This document shows positions 16,105 to 49,095 of a stretch of DNA of 64,000 nt, one piece after another (within the stretch, counting starts at the first letter, position 1; the number at the start of each line of letters is the position of its first letter). Location: NCBI RefSeq assembly GCF_000276665.1, contig NW_004955477.1:3652568-3716567 (forward strand), read 5' to 3'. The notes beneath the pieces are model-generated. The model worked only from the letters and a program-made list of their open reading frames with translations, ran no database searches and was not told the origin of the DNA. Source of the stretch: Chinchilla lanigera. Its lineage: Eukaryota; Chordata; Mammalia; Rodentia; Chinchillidae. A program made the translations under genes and the position numbers.

Positions 16105-17040
16105 GCAAAGAAAAGAAGAAAGAAAAATTTTTCTGTGATTTTGAATGAGTGGTTTTCTTCTGGAATCTACAGTTTTGGGGCAGTGTCCAAGTCAAGACAT
16201 GTCCCTGCTCATGATCACAGAAAAAAGCAGTTGGATCTCAGATTTGTGCTGGATGCAGGCACCAGCAGGCAGTAGGATTATGGTGAAGGTTCCAATGCTG
16301 TCCTCACTTTCAAATCCAGAGCCATTCTGGCTGTGGGTGTGGGACCTGTGTGTCCTTTAGTTGAAATCCCTCAGGGAGACTCTCTCCCTCAGGAGCCTTT
16401 TTCCAGCCAGCTCCCTGACCACAGCTGTCTCCTGTGGCTGTCTCTCACCCAGTCACTGTGGGTATGTAACACTAGGTGCTCAACCAATGCCATCCCATGT
16501 CTGCTTTTTGTCCCAGGTTCAAATAATCAACCGTTCCCCAGAATGGCATCCAACCAAGCACTCTCTTCAGGGATCTGGTGGGTATGTGGACAGGAGACAC
16601 TTATCAGCCTGTTGAAGGACTCACATGGGAGCAGAATCCCATGCTCTCCTTGTAACTTGTGGGGCCTACCAGTCTGTTCACTATGTTTCTCTCTGAAGCC
16701 TTCTGGAGTCCTTGGTTTTCACTTTATCCCTGTAGATTTGGCCTCCCTTTCTCACAAGCTATATATAAGCCAGAAACTTGGGAGAAAGTGCACTATTGCT
16801 TCTTTTCTCCATGTTGTTTTGTCTCTTCAATTTTTCTGTAGGTTTTAATTTTCCTGTCAGATCCTTTCTGATTCTCAGATCTCTCTCTCACTCCATCTGT
16901 CTGTGTCGTTCTTTCTCTTCCTCTTTGTCTTTTCTCAAGTTGTTATTTTCCAGCGTGTGGATTCTGTAGCTTAGAAAAGCGGAAAAGCTGAGTTGTTGTT
17001 ACTTACCACTCTGCCATTTCCCAGGAAGTTCTATCTCCCC

Positions 17041-17102
17041 TCTCCTTCCTTCCTTCCTTCCTTCCTTCCTTCCTTCCTTCCTTCCTTCCTTCCTTCCTTC
17101 CT
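17041..17102. repeat. (CCTT)n microsatellite at gap edge
   Basis: About 62 bp of CCTT repeats running directly into the assembly gap. Confidence 0.97.
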
Positions 17103-17622
17103 NNNNNNNNNNNNNNNNNNNNNNNNNNNNNNNNNNNNNNNNNNNNNNNNNNNNNNNNNNNNNNNNNNNNNNNNNNNNNNNNNNNNNNNNNNNNNNNNNN
17201 NNNNNNNNNNNNNNNNNNNNNNNNNNNNNNNNNNNNNNNNNNNNNNNNNNNNNNNNNNNNNNNNNNNNNNNNNNNNNNNNNNNNNNNNNNNNNNNNNNNN
17301 NNNNNNNNNNNNNNNNNNNNNNNNNNNNNNNNNNNNNNNNNNNNNNNNNNNNNNNNNNNNNNNNNNNNNNNNNNNNNNNNNNNNNNNNNNNNNNNNNNNN
17401 NNNNNNNNNNNNNNNNNNNNNNNNNNNNNNNNNNNNNNNNNNNNNNNNNNNNNNNNNNNNNNNNNNNNNNNNNNNNNNNNNNNNNNNNNNNNNNNNNNNN
17501 NNNNNNNNNNNNNNNNNNNNNNNNNNNNNNNNNNNNNNNNNNNNNNNNNNNNNNNNNNNNNNNNNNNNNNNNNNNNNNNNNNNNNNNNNNNNNNNNNNNN
17601 NNNNNNNNNNNNNNNNNNNNNN
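17103..17622. other. Assembly gap, 520 N
   Basis: 520 consecutive N. The left edge is (CCTT)n, and the right edge (17623-17642, 'tgtgccaccatgcccagctc') is the 5' end of a minus-strand B1, so the missing part probably holds the rest of that SINE. Confidence 0.99.
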
Positions 17623-17642
17623 TGTGCCACCATGCCCAGCTC

Positions 17643-19418
17643 ACTGTATTTTAACCTCTCTACCTTCTGCTGATTTTCTTGCCTTCCTTCTTTGCTGCCT
17701 CTACTCTGCCTCAGGGTGCTTCTCCACCATGCTAGGGGACCTTAGTGGTCATACTATGGGTTAGTGCATGCAATCTAGTGGTTTATAGTTTGTAAGTGCT
17801 GTGGCATACTGGGGTATCCTCGAGAGTTTTAAGCTCCTGGGGCATGGATTTGCCCTGAAATATTTGGCAGAACCCTTAGCTGGGATCTAAGGAGCTTGAG
17901 TTAGAAGACTGCATGGTTCTGACATCCAGTTAGGCTCCTACCTTATGGTTCAATCTACTTTCCTTTGGTGCCCTAAAGAAAACCCTCTGTATAATGCAGT
18001 GCTCCCTCAAATTATTTCACTAAAACTTCTCGGCCAAGGAGTCACTCATGCAGTTATCACTGTGATCCAGTTTAGCGCGGTCCATTTCACCCCGAAGTTC
18101 TCCACAGTTCTTTGCATCAGGCTGGCCTGCCTCTGCTCACAGCACTCCTCTTAGTCATAGCCTGGTTCTTTAGCAGCTCTTCACAGCCAGGACATCACAA
18201 TGAAATTTCTGCCGTCTGCTGCTCGCCCCACTGCACGCCCCAGTAAGCAAATCCACTGTGTTTCTCAGACATTTTCCATTCAATTCACCATTTTTGGCTG
18301 GAAAAACTCAGGGTTTTCACCTCATTCTCCAATCCTGTTGGTGGGTATTACCAGAACACTGGGGTCATGTCTCATGGTCACAAAGAGTAAAACCATGGTA
18401 CAAAGGAGGTAGAGTGCAAGCAAATTTATTTGAAGCAAAGGCAAGAAAATGAAAGATTTAAAGTCAAGGAAGTAAAGTTCCTGTTAGTTAGCAGGGGCTT
18501 TAAGTAGGATACCCATGAGAGCTCTTTATCTAGGAATTTTAAAAAGATTTAGAAAGGAGATCAGACTGTTGTGCAAGCAATGTAATCTCTTCCCTGTAGG
18601 AGATATATTATTTTGGGGGGTCCAGTGTTCACACAGTGTCCATGTAGGGCCCATGTACCCTTGAGCCAATGGCCTGCCTGATCATAATTTGTGGAGGTCT
18701 CAGGCAAGTGTAAGGACATTGGCAGGTATTTTTACAGGGTCTGTGGAGGGTCAAAATTCCACAGACTCCATTTTGAGCTTCCTGACTCCATTTGGAGGCT
18801 GCTGTCCTTACTGCTTAATAGAATCCTAACTCCTGTCTCACTAATTCCTGTTATAGTGGGACAACAGGCACAAAGACAAACCCAGAGTCCCAGGCCAGGG
18901 CTGTGGGAAGGGCAAGCGCATCTCCAGGTCACAGGCTTCCTGAATCTGACCCAAAGCTGTAGGAGGCTTCCATGAGTACATGCTCAATTTACTTGACTTC
19001 AGTCCATTTTCAGAGCCCTGAAATGGTAATAATTTTGTCCAGTTCTGGCCCTGTTTTCTTTTAGACAGGATGTGCCTGCCCCTTCACTTGTAGAAGCCCT
19101 CCCACTGTTTATCTTTAAAGTAAAAAGTGTACATCATTCTTCCCTGAGATCAGAGCAGGTTCACTACACTCTCTGTACTGTCTGCATGTTTCCTGAAGGA
19201 CTCAGCAGTTCATGGAAGGGACTACAATCCTTGAAAAAAAATTGGACAAAAGATAAAAAGGAATGAAAAGGAAAATTCTTCCTTTCACTTCTAGTAAAAT
19301 GGGTTACAGTTCAGCAATACTGAGAAATAATTTTTCTATGTAAACTTTAGTTCTGTTCATAATTCTCAGGTATTATTTCTTGCACCTTTACTTTAGCCAA
19401 AAGTACAGACAGAATAGA

Positions 19419-19458
<40 letters not shown>

Positions 19459-20374
19459 GCACTGAGGATTGAACCAGAACCTGTACATTGAGCTACATCC
19501 AAGGCCCTTTTTACTTATTATTTTGAAGTGAGGTCTTGCTCTACTGCCCAGACTGGGCTCAAACTCACCCAGTTCAGGTGTCATGAACTCCACAGGACAA
19601 GCCTTTTATGGCAATAGCCATATACTTGTTTTATACAGTAGAACCACATTATAATCTGCAATATTTTCAGATTAGTTTATATAACATCCCCTCTGGTCCT
19701 GAGAAGGGATGTTAAATCAGAAAATCAGCCCCAAGACATTTCTGTAGTGACCTTGGCTTCATGGAATCGTTTCCTAGTCACTGCGGATTCCTGCACAGCC
19801 TGATGCAGAGTGGCTTCAGGGAGGGACAGAGGATGGGTCTGATGACAGCCAGTCCCTCAGCTATTTTTCCTCCAGCAGGGTCTTTAAAGGGTGCTGCCAA
19901 AGTCCTTTGCAGACTGCGTGGGACTTTCTTCCCCAAGCGCACATGACTCATATAGATGACTCAAGTGTCCCTTGAGAAATTTAGTAATCTAGACTTGACT
20001 TTCAAAGCAGAAAGCAGCTGTGGAATAGATTCTGCCTGTAAGTTTGAGCAAAAATTCAGCAGAGAATCACGTCACCTTTGTTGTAAAATTTCTGTCCAAG
20101 TCTGTTTGGGCATTATGACAAAGTACTAGAGGCAGGCTAGCCTTAGAAAGAAAAGAATTTAACTCACAGTTTCAAACAGCAGGGGCTCTTGTAAACCCTC
20201 GACCTTCTCCCCAGCTGTATCGCATCAAAGTGAATGGCAGTGATGACAGCATGAGTGAGATTAATGTTAGAGAGAATGGGGTCCCACAATCCCTTCTGAG
20301 GGTACACGCTCCCGTTGTCCTGAGGATCTCTTACATCCTCTGAAAGGTTCCATCAGCTTCCACAGAACTTCTTA

Positions 20375-20411
<37 letters not shown>

Positions 20412-20930
20412 CCAGGTAAGTGGGAATGATGGCAATGGCTACTCCTCAGGGCTGTCAGGAAAATAGGATCACATGCATAATGCCCTCCGCACAGCGTTTG
20501 AGAACACAGGAGCTCAGCGTAAGATACCTTCCCACCTGATCTCCTGGGGAGACACAGCCCTGCAGGTGGCACAGTGACCTTGCTTGCCACCAGCCCACAA
20601 GATATTAAAAGACGAACATGGCTTTCCTTAATTAGCTCAAATTATAGGCCAGGATTTAGAAGTGGAAATAGTTGGGGGGCAAGTTTTCAAAGCCTTTCTG
20701 CAGGATACTGTATTTTTCAGTCAATCCTGACTTCCTGGCCTCCAGATGCTGGGGGATCAGCTGGTCTGGCAGACCAGTGCTGTAGTTATGATTGAAAAAA
20801 AAAGGGTATGTGAATTACAATTGTCTGCAGCCCACAGGCGGGAACTTCAAGGTGCCTCTTACAGGATGCGTAAACCTACTTAATACATGGAAAATTTTAT
20901 TCATACCACGGATGTGGGTTGTCAGAGGTG
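17643..20930. other. Intergenic DNA between the L1 and UROS
   Basis: No gene seen. It holds a (TG)n run (about 19422-19450), a B1-dID SINE (19455-19585), a 30-bp T-run (20377-20406) and degenerate interspersed-repeat-like sequence at about 18600-18980 and 20090-20370 whose family I could not name. Confidence 0.5.
19455..19585 (-). mobile_element. B1-dID composite SINE
   Basis: 'gcactgaggattgaaccaga' with 'gagctacatccaaggccc', joined to 'tgaggtcttgctctactgcc' and 'gactgggctcaaactcaccc'. It follows a (TG)n run. Confidence 0.75.
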
Positions 20931-20940
20931 GGCATATCTT

Positions 20941-20966
20941 CCCCCCACCCCACCCCACCCCACCCC
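20941..20966 (-). promoter_or_regulatory. Guanine-rich tract downstream of UROS poly(A) site
   Basis: On the UROS sense strand this reads as five G-runs of four or more separated by single T residues, starting about 70 nt after AATAAA. Such G-rich tracts downstream of poly(A) sites can pause RNA polymerase II and can fold as G-quadruplexes (established for MAZ-type elements). Its role here is an inference. Confidence 0.5.
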
Positions 20967-21034
20967 AGCTTTGTACTAAAAACTATACATGACAAAGAAA
21001 TAATACACTCAGAGAGCACAGGTAACCTGTGTGG

Positions 21035-21040
21035 TTTATT
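21035..21040 (-). terminator. UROS: UROS poly(A) signal AATAAA
   Basis: AATAAA on the minus strand 297 nt after the UROS stop codon. It is followed within 30-40 nt by a GT/T-rich stretch ('gagtgtattatttctttg'), the usual downstream element, so cleavage is expected near 21015-21025. Confidence 0.8.
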
Positions 21041-21336
21041 GCATTTCCTTCTTGCTGGGTACAAGCAGCTCTTACAGGGTTTGGGGACTGGTGTGCACTG
21101 GGGCTAGGTCCTGAGGTGGCCTTCATTGGAGGGCAGTGATATGCACATGGGCTGGATGCCAACCCCAGGGCGGATCCAACGCTGATGAAGATGCTTCCAC
21201 TCAGACGTGAGGTAGGTGTTGGATGGTCACAGTTTCTCAAGAGCCCCTGCCCGATGCTGGGCTCCAGCCCAGAGGCAGCAGTGTGCAGGGCAGGATGGGA
21301 CCCCAGAGTGTTGCAGTGGTGAAGGCCGCAAATGAC

Positions 21337-43949
<22,613 letters not shown>

Positions 43950-44024
43950 TTAGATCTCAAAGACTTCCTAAGCAGAGTTACAGGGGGACTCAGCACTAGA
44001 AGGAGGCAATCAACTGTTTGCGGA

Positions 44025-44115
44025 AGAGAACTATCTTTCCCCACAGTGACTTAGCATTCATGGCCCTGTTTTTTCTGAAGATCCTGGTCATTGATAAGGC
44101 CATGGGCGGGAGAGC
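44025..44115 (-). promoter_or_regulatory. UROS: Candidate erythroid promoter of UROS
   Basis: About 110-200 bp upstream of exon 2 there are two GATA-factor motifs (AGATAG on the minus strand at 44031-44036; TGATAA on the plus strand at 44092-44097) and a GC box (GGGCGGG, 44104-44110). Human UROS has an intron-1 erythroid promoter with GATA1 sites just upstream of exon 2 (established). Equivalence here is inferred from position and motifs only. Confidence 0.45.
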
Positions 44116-44339
44116 ATGTTAGCACTTGATATACCACTTGGAGACACCAATGAAAGCCATTAGTGAAAGTCACAAGTCCTACACCAAACAGTTATGGCTT
44201 ACAGAAGGGAACAGCAAATTCTGGAGTGCAGCAATAACAAATAAGAAATTAACATCTTACATTTCAAAGAAGATAAAGAGATAAATACTTGTATTTCAAG
44301 ATAATTATATGAAGCAGCTTTGTAAACACTTTAAGAAAT

Positions 44340-44700
44340 AATTAATTTTACTGCCTTTTCTACTTCTGAAATGGTATTTATAAATACTGACCAATGTAAT
44401 AAGATATATAACCTGGATAACTATTTTTGACATATATTTAAAACCATATATATTTCATACCCTTTCTTCCTATAATTTCACTTGTAAGAATAAATAAAAA
44501 GGTAGTACTTATAAATGTGTACAATGATTAAGATAAAGATGCTGGTTTTGCCATTCCTTATAACTGCAAACGACTGGGAACAATCAACATACAACAATAA
44601 CAGAATGTTTAAATAAATTATGGTACGGTGCTATGACATCATTAAAATATTCATAAATAACCTAACTGCATGGATTAGCTAATAAAAAATAATGCTACAT
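44340..44700 (+). mobile_element. L1 3' fragment, degenerate
   Basis: 'actgggaacaatcaacatac' and 'gaatgtttaaataaattatg' followed by 'gtacggtgctatgacatcat' resemble the L1 ORF2 C-terminal end in sense orientation. A/T-rich. Confidence 0.5.
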
Positions 44701-44788
44701 AAAAAAAACCCACGGGACTCAAAATTATGTAAACAGTATGGTAATTGCTATTTGAAAGATTATGCACCAAAATATTCATAGCATGGCT

Positions 44789-46847
44789 TATGCTATTCTC
44801 CCCCTCAGTGTACCCTGAATTGGCTTCAGGGAGTTTGGGGTTTTGGAAAGCATTTTGTTGCCTTGTATTCTCATGTTTCTATTGTTTGGTTTGTTGTGTT
44901 ATGAGATTTGTGGCCTGTTATACTGGGAAGACCTTGTTGCTGGTACAGAGATCTCTTTAGTTGCTTTTCAGAGATGTACTTTGGATGAAGCTGACTGTAG
45001 TCCTTTGCCTCAGTCTCCAGATCTAACCACATTGGTTAAACTGGGAGAGGAGGATGTAGTGTAATTAGCCAAACACTGAGTTCTCTGGGAATGTATTCTA
45101 GCATTATTAATGTTACAAAGACAATCTGAGTGTAGGCTTACAGAGAAATAGCAATAAGTATGCAACCCTGGTAATATCAAGCAAATCAGCTACATTAGTA
45201 TCACACAAGATAAACTGGATACTAACATACCCTAAGAACCAATTATATACCATGCTTTACCCTAGAGAACAAATCTACAATTATGGTATAAACTTTAAGA
45301 CAACCCAGGTATTCACTTATAGCTAATATGTATTAAATACAACAGCTACCATCTCTGCTAATGGTAAAAGATAGAGTTTTACAGAGTTTATAGAGTTAAC
45401 TATCAAATGGTAAATAAATCTTTATGGTTATACTATTAAAGATATAGGGTTTGGGAACAGGGGAATTCAAGAGGAAAAATCTGAAAGCTTATACTACATG
45501 ATATGAGAAGGAAGAGAGAAGTGGTACAAAGAATCCTACTGGGCAGTATAAGGATTTTTATAGAACTAGGTAAAGGTAAGAAAAAAAAAAAACTAATGAG
45601 AAAAAGAAGATGAAAGAAAAAGAGGGAGAGAGCCAGGCATGATGGTGCATGCCTGTAATTCCAGTACTCCGGAGTCTGAGGCAGGAGGATCACTGTGGGT
45701 TCCAGACCAGCCCGGGCTACAAAGTGAGCTCAAGGCCAGTCTGAAGTGCATAGTGAGACCCTGTCTCAAAAAGGCCAAAAAAAAAGGAGAAAAAAGAGAT
45801 TATATGGGGTGTATAAATAAGAGAAAAAATTAAAGGGAGAAAAATTAAAAAGGAAAAGGGGAAAAATAATGGAAAAAAAGAAAAAGAGATAAAAAGCAAG
45901 GAAGAAGGACAAAGGAAAATGGCCCAAACCCTAATAAAGCAGTGAAGAAGAAAAGAATTAAGAAGAAAATAGAATAAACAAAAACAAAACACTTACAAAA
46001 CCAAAAACAAACAGGAAAAAAAAGAGATAAATTTCTGTGATTCTGAACGTGTGGTCTTCTTCTGGGATCTACAATTTTGGGGAAATGTCCAAGTAAGGAT
46101 GTGTCCCTGCTCACGCTGGTAGATAAAGACAGTCAGCCCCGAGATCCATGCTGGAGGCAGGCAGCAGCAGCCAGTAGGATTAGGATGGAGGGGCCAATGC
46201 CACAACTTTCAAAGCCAGAGCAACTCTGGCTGAGCATGGTCTCTGGCCATGGGTGCAGGGCCTGGGTCCTGTAGCTCAAACACAAGGGGCTCTTTTCAGC
46301 CTGACTAGGGTTCTCTGACCCCAGCTGTCTCCTACCCAGTCTCTGTGGAATTATAACACTAGAAGCTCTGAAGTGAGGCCATCCAGGGACTGCTCCAAGT
46401 GCTGAGTTCAAATAATCAACCTTCCCCGAGTGGAGACTGACCAAGCACTGTCTCCAGGGATACAGTGGGTGCTTGGACCAGCTGATGCCGACCTAAGCAC
46501 TCATGTGGGAGTGGAATTCCATGCTCTCCTCACAGCTCACAATACCTAGTCTGTTCCATTGCCAAGTTTCCCCCTGCAGCCATCTGCAGTCCCCAGCTTT
46601 CACTTTGTAGATTTGGTCCCCCTTTCCCATATGCCATGAGTCAGGAATAGGGAGAAAGTGCAGAGTGACCCTTCCCTTCTCTGTGTTGTGTTCCGTCTTT
46701 TTGATTTTCTGTAGGTTTTAATTTTCCATGAGATCCTTTCCATTTGTTGGGGATCTACTCTCTCTTTTTTCTTCCCTAAATTATTATTCCAAATCTCAGA
46801 CAGGCTGAGACTGCTTGTCGCTTCACCATGTTCCTGGAAGCTCTGGG
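44789..46847 (-). mobile_element. L1 5' leader, copy B (no L1 body)
   Basis: About 2.05 kb that aligns by eye end to end with 14918-17035: 'attggcttcagggagtttgg', 'agatctctttagttgctttt', 'tagtcctttgcctcagtctc', the purine-rich tract, and 'gtaggttttaattttcc'. No ORF1 or ORF2 follows on its left side. It carries a B1 (45630-45785) that copy A lacks. Confidence 0.75.
45630..45785 (+). mobile_element. B1 SINE inside L1 leader copy B
   Basis: 'gagccaggcatgatggtgca' to 'gagaccctgtctcaaaaagg', with the internal duplicated segment around 'gggctacaaagtgagctcaa' and 'ggccagtctgaagtgcatag'. Confidence 0.92.
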
Positions 46848-48310
46848 GATGATCACTTTTACGTCACGCTGGCCAGGTCAGTTCCTGGTTACTTACAAAT
46901 GCTAATGTGGGTGCTGCTGTGAAGGTAGGTATTTTGGAAATATGACCAAGTGTGTCATCAATAGGCTCTTGTAAGGGAGATTATCCTAGATAATCTTTGT
47001 AGGCCTGAAGAGTGGAGCAGAGCAGAGGCTTCCCCAGGAAGAGACTCCACTGGTGGACATGCATCTTTGGCACCAGCTGAGTTGCAGCCTACCCTTCTTG
47101 TTGGTTTTTAGGGGCCTTGCCAGCTCCCACAGTCTGCACATGCCAGAACTTTGCAATAAATATATATATATATAGCTTCCTGATTCTCTTTCTGCTGTGA
47201 ATAATACGGAGAGCTCACTGGAAGAGTGGGAGCTCGATGAATATGGTATATCACAAATGTCAAGAAAAACTTGGCATTTTCTGCTGCAACATAAATCTAG
47301 GGCTCACAGCGCAAGCACCTAATGTGGTGATTAAAGGGCTGAACCAGAATCCTGGTGGAAGCAGGTGAATCTGACTTCAGAGCTCTACTCAGGCCCTTTC
47401 CTTGTCTCCACCATGGTTTCAGGCTCTGGCACACAGCTCCCGGCGATTTCAAAGGACATCTTAGTAATGCTTTCAAAGATCAGGAGCCAATCTCTCATAC
47501 AAGTGTTTCTATTTAGTTCTCAGGCAGTGACACCAAAACCCCTGAGCTAGCATCTCCCTCAGGGAACTCAGGTCTGTATTCCTCACTGGGGGGGATGTAT
47601 GTGATAATTTCAGGTACTAAGAAGCGCTAAGAGTGATGTGGCAGAATGACAGGGATGCTGACAGTTACTCTTCTGGGGAGATCTCTCTGGGGAGGTGACA
47701 TCTGAGTTAAGCTTTGAATGATAACAGCAACGAGAAGAAATGTTCACGTGTCCTCAGGAGAGAAGTACAGTATGGCTCAAGTGTATGGACAAGGCAGACT
47801 GGATTTCTTGGTAATCTTCTGAAAAGTGTCAGCCATGTCAGCGATAAGATCCACACCAAATAAACAGCACAGGTTTCAGTAGCTAGGATGGACAAGGACT
47901 CCAAAGGCCACAGCACATTAGGTGAAAGAGCTCCTGGTTTGGATCAGAACTGTGGCAGTACTGATAGGAGAGAAGGGTGTGGCAAAGCTGGCTGGGGAAG
48001 TAGGTGTGACCTGTTAATTATAAGACTTCTTTACAGAACTGAGCAGGTTCTCAATAGGATGGCCTACACCTGACATCAGCCTAAGTCGTGGGATCCTAGC
48101 ACTGCCTCTCAGGGCCTATATGTAGATCTCTCAGGTTTCCTTGAATTCTGGACAGTATAAAGGAGAGGCACCACAAGAACTTGCTATTGTGGTTTTTCCT
48201 TATTATAGTTCGCCATGCTTTCTCCAGTGTCCTCTGATCTTGCTTTTTCCTCTTTTACTCGGCCCAAGCTCACTCTGCAGAGCCAGTTTCTCCCCCATTC
48301 TTCACTTTTA
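46848..48310. other. UROS intron 1 segment without recognised gene
   Basis: Apart from a short (TA)n run at 47159-47174, no exon or clear repeat was recognised. Confidence 0.5.
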
Positions 48311-48314
48311 CTTT

Positions 48315-48397
48315 TTTTTTTTTTTGGTATCAGGCATCAAACTCAGGACCTTGCGCTTGCTAGGCAGGCACTGGCCTCGGAACCACATCCCCGGTTC
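48315..48397 (-). mobile_element. ID SINE with 12-bp target duplication
   Basis: 'ggtatcaggcatcaaactca' to 'accacatccccggtt', flanked by 'cacttttacttt' at 48303-48314 and 48398-48409. Confidence 0.9.
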
Positions 48398-48917
48398 CAC
48401 TTTTACTTTCTGGAACAAACTTTGCCACTATTTTTTCCTCATTTCATTCAATTTTTTTGTTCAAGATGCAAAAAACCTGGAATCAAACTCCAGGAGAGGC
48501 AAGCAACCCAGAACCCAGTAATGTTTATTTGATGAGCCACTTTTAGAGCAGGCTACCTGCTAATAGCACTGGTTTGAACAAATAAATGGTTGGATCAGAG
48601 ATTCATACTGAGGAGAGAGCTACTGGCACTTACTGAATTCTGGGTGAAATCATACGTTCACAGCTTAGTTTGAAATGGTTGGGACCAGGCTGAAAATAAA
48701 TGTCTTTTTTCTTTGAAACCTTGAACATTTTAGGTTTATCTAGTTTAGTCCTATCATTTAGTCAAGAAATATTTACAGAAAATAAACTGTAACTATAGTA
48801 GGCACTAAGCATACAATATAATCCCAGCATCATGATATTTATAGGAAAACAAAATGGTTATTTTACAAAGGTAGACACAACAATATAGTATCTGGCTGTA
48901 AATCCCCTCCACTCCCC

Positions 48918-49095
48918 ACAGTGCTGGGGATTGAACCCAGGACACTCCACCACTGAGCAACATCCCTAGTCCCTTTAAATTTTATTTTGAGACAAATTCT
49001 TCATATGTTATCTGGGCTGGCCTTGAACTTGTGATCCTCCTGCTTCAGCCTCCCAAGTACCTGGGATTATAGGCATTCACCACTGTACCTGGTTA
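48918..49095 (-). mobile_element. B1-dID composite SINE
   Basis: 'acagtgctggggattgaacc', 'gagcaacatccctagtccct' joined to 'ttttgagacaaattcttcat' and 'gggattataggcattcacca'. Confidence 0.85.

Larger units (their letters stand above)
11225..17035 (-). mobile_element. L1 retrotransposon, nearly full length, internally deleted
   Basis: The element runs right to left: a 5' end near 17035, a long 5' leader (14918-17035), an ORF1 zone (about 13740-14900), the ORF2 N-terminus and endonuclease (about 12190-13720), then a gap in similarity (about 11650-12190), and the ORF2 3' part at 11225-11640. Reverse translation of 13438-13540 gives KKAGVAVLISNKMDFKPK, and of about 13620-13700 gives ITLNVNGLSSPNKRQRLAKW, both ORF2 endonuclease hallmarks. 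Stops break the frames and most of the reverse-transcriptase part is gone, so it is dead. It carries later SINE insertions at 12566, 14550 and 16020. Confidence 0.88.
14918..17035 (-). mobile_element. L1 5' leader, copy A
   Basis: About 2.1 kb at the 5' side of the minus-strand L1. The same sequence recurs at 44789-46847. Position relative to ORF1 suggests it is the 5' UTR/promoter of this L1 lineage (inference). It contains a purine-rich tract (15640-16020, plus strand) and an ID insertion not shared with copy B. Confidence 0.7.

Noticed and set aside
16993..17673. 226-codon and similar frames around 17.0-17.7 kb
   Set aside because: They run through 520 N and a (CCTT)n repeat; there is no sequence to support them.
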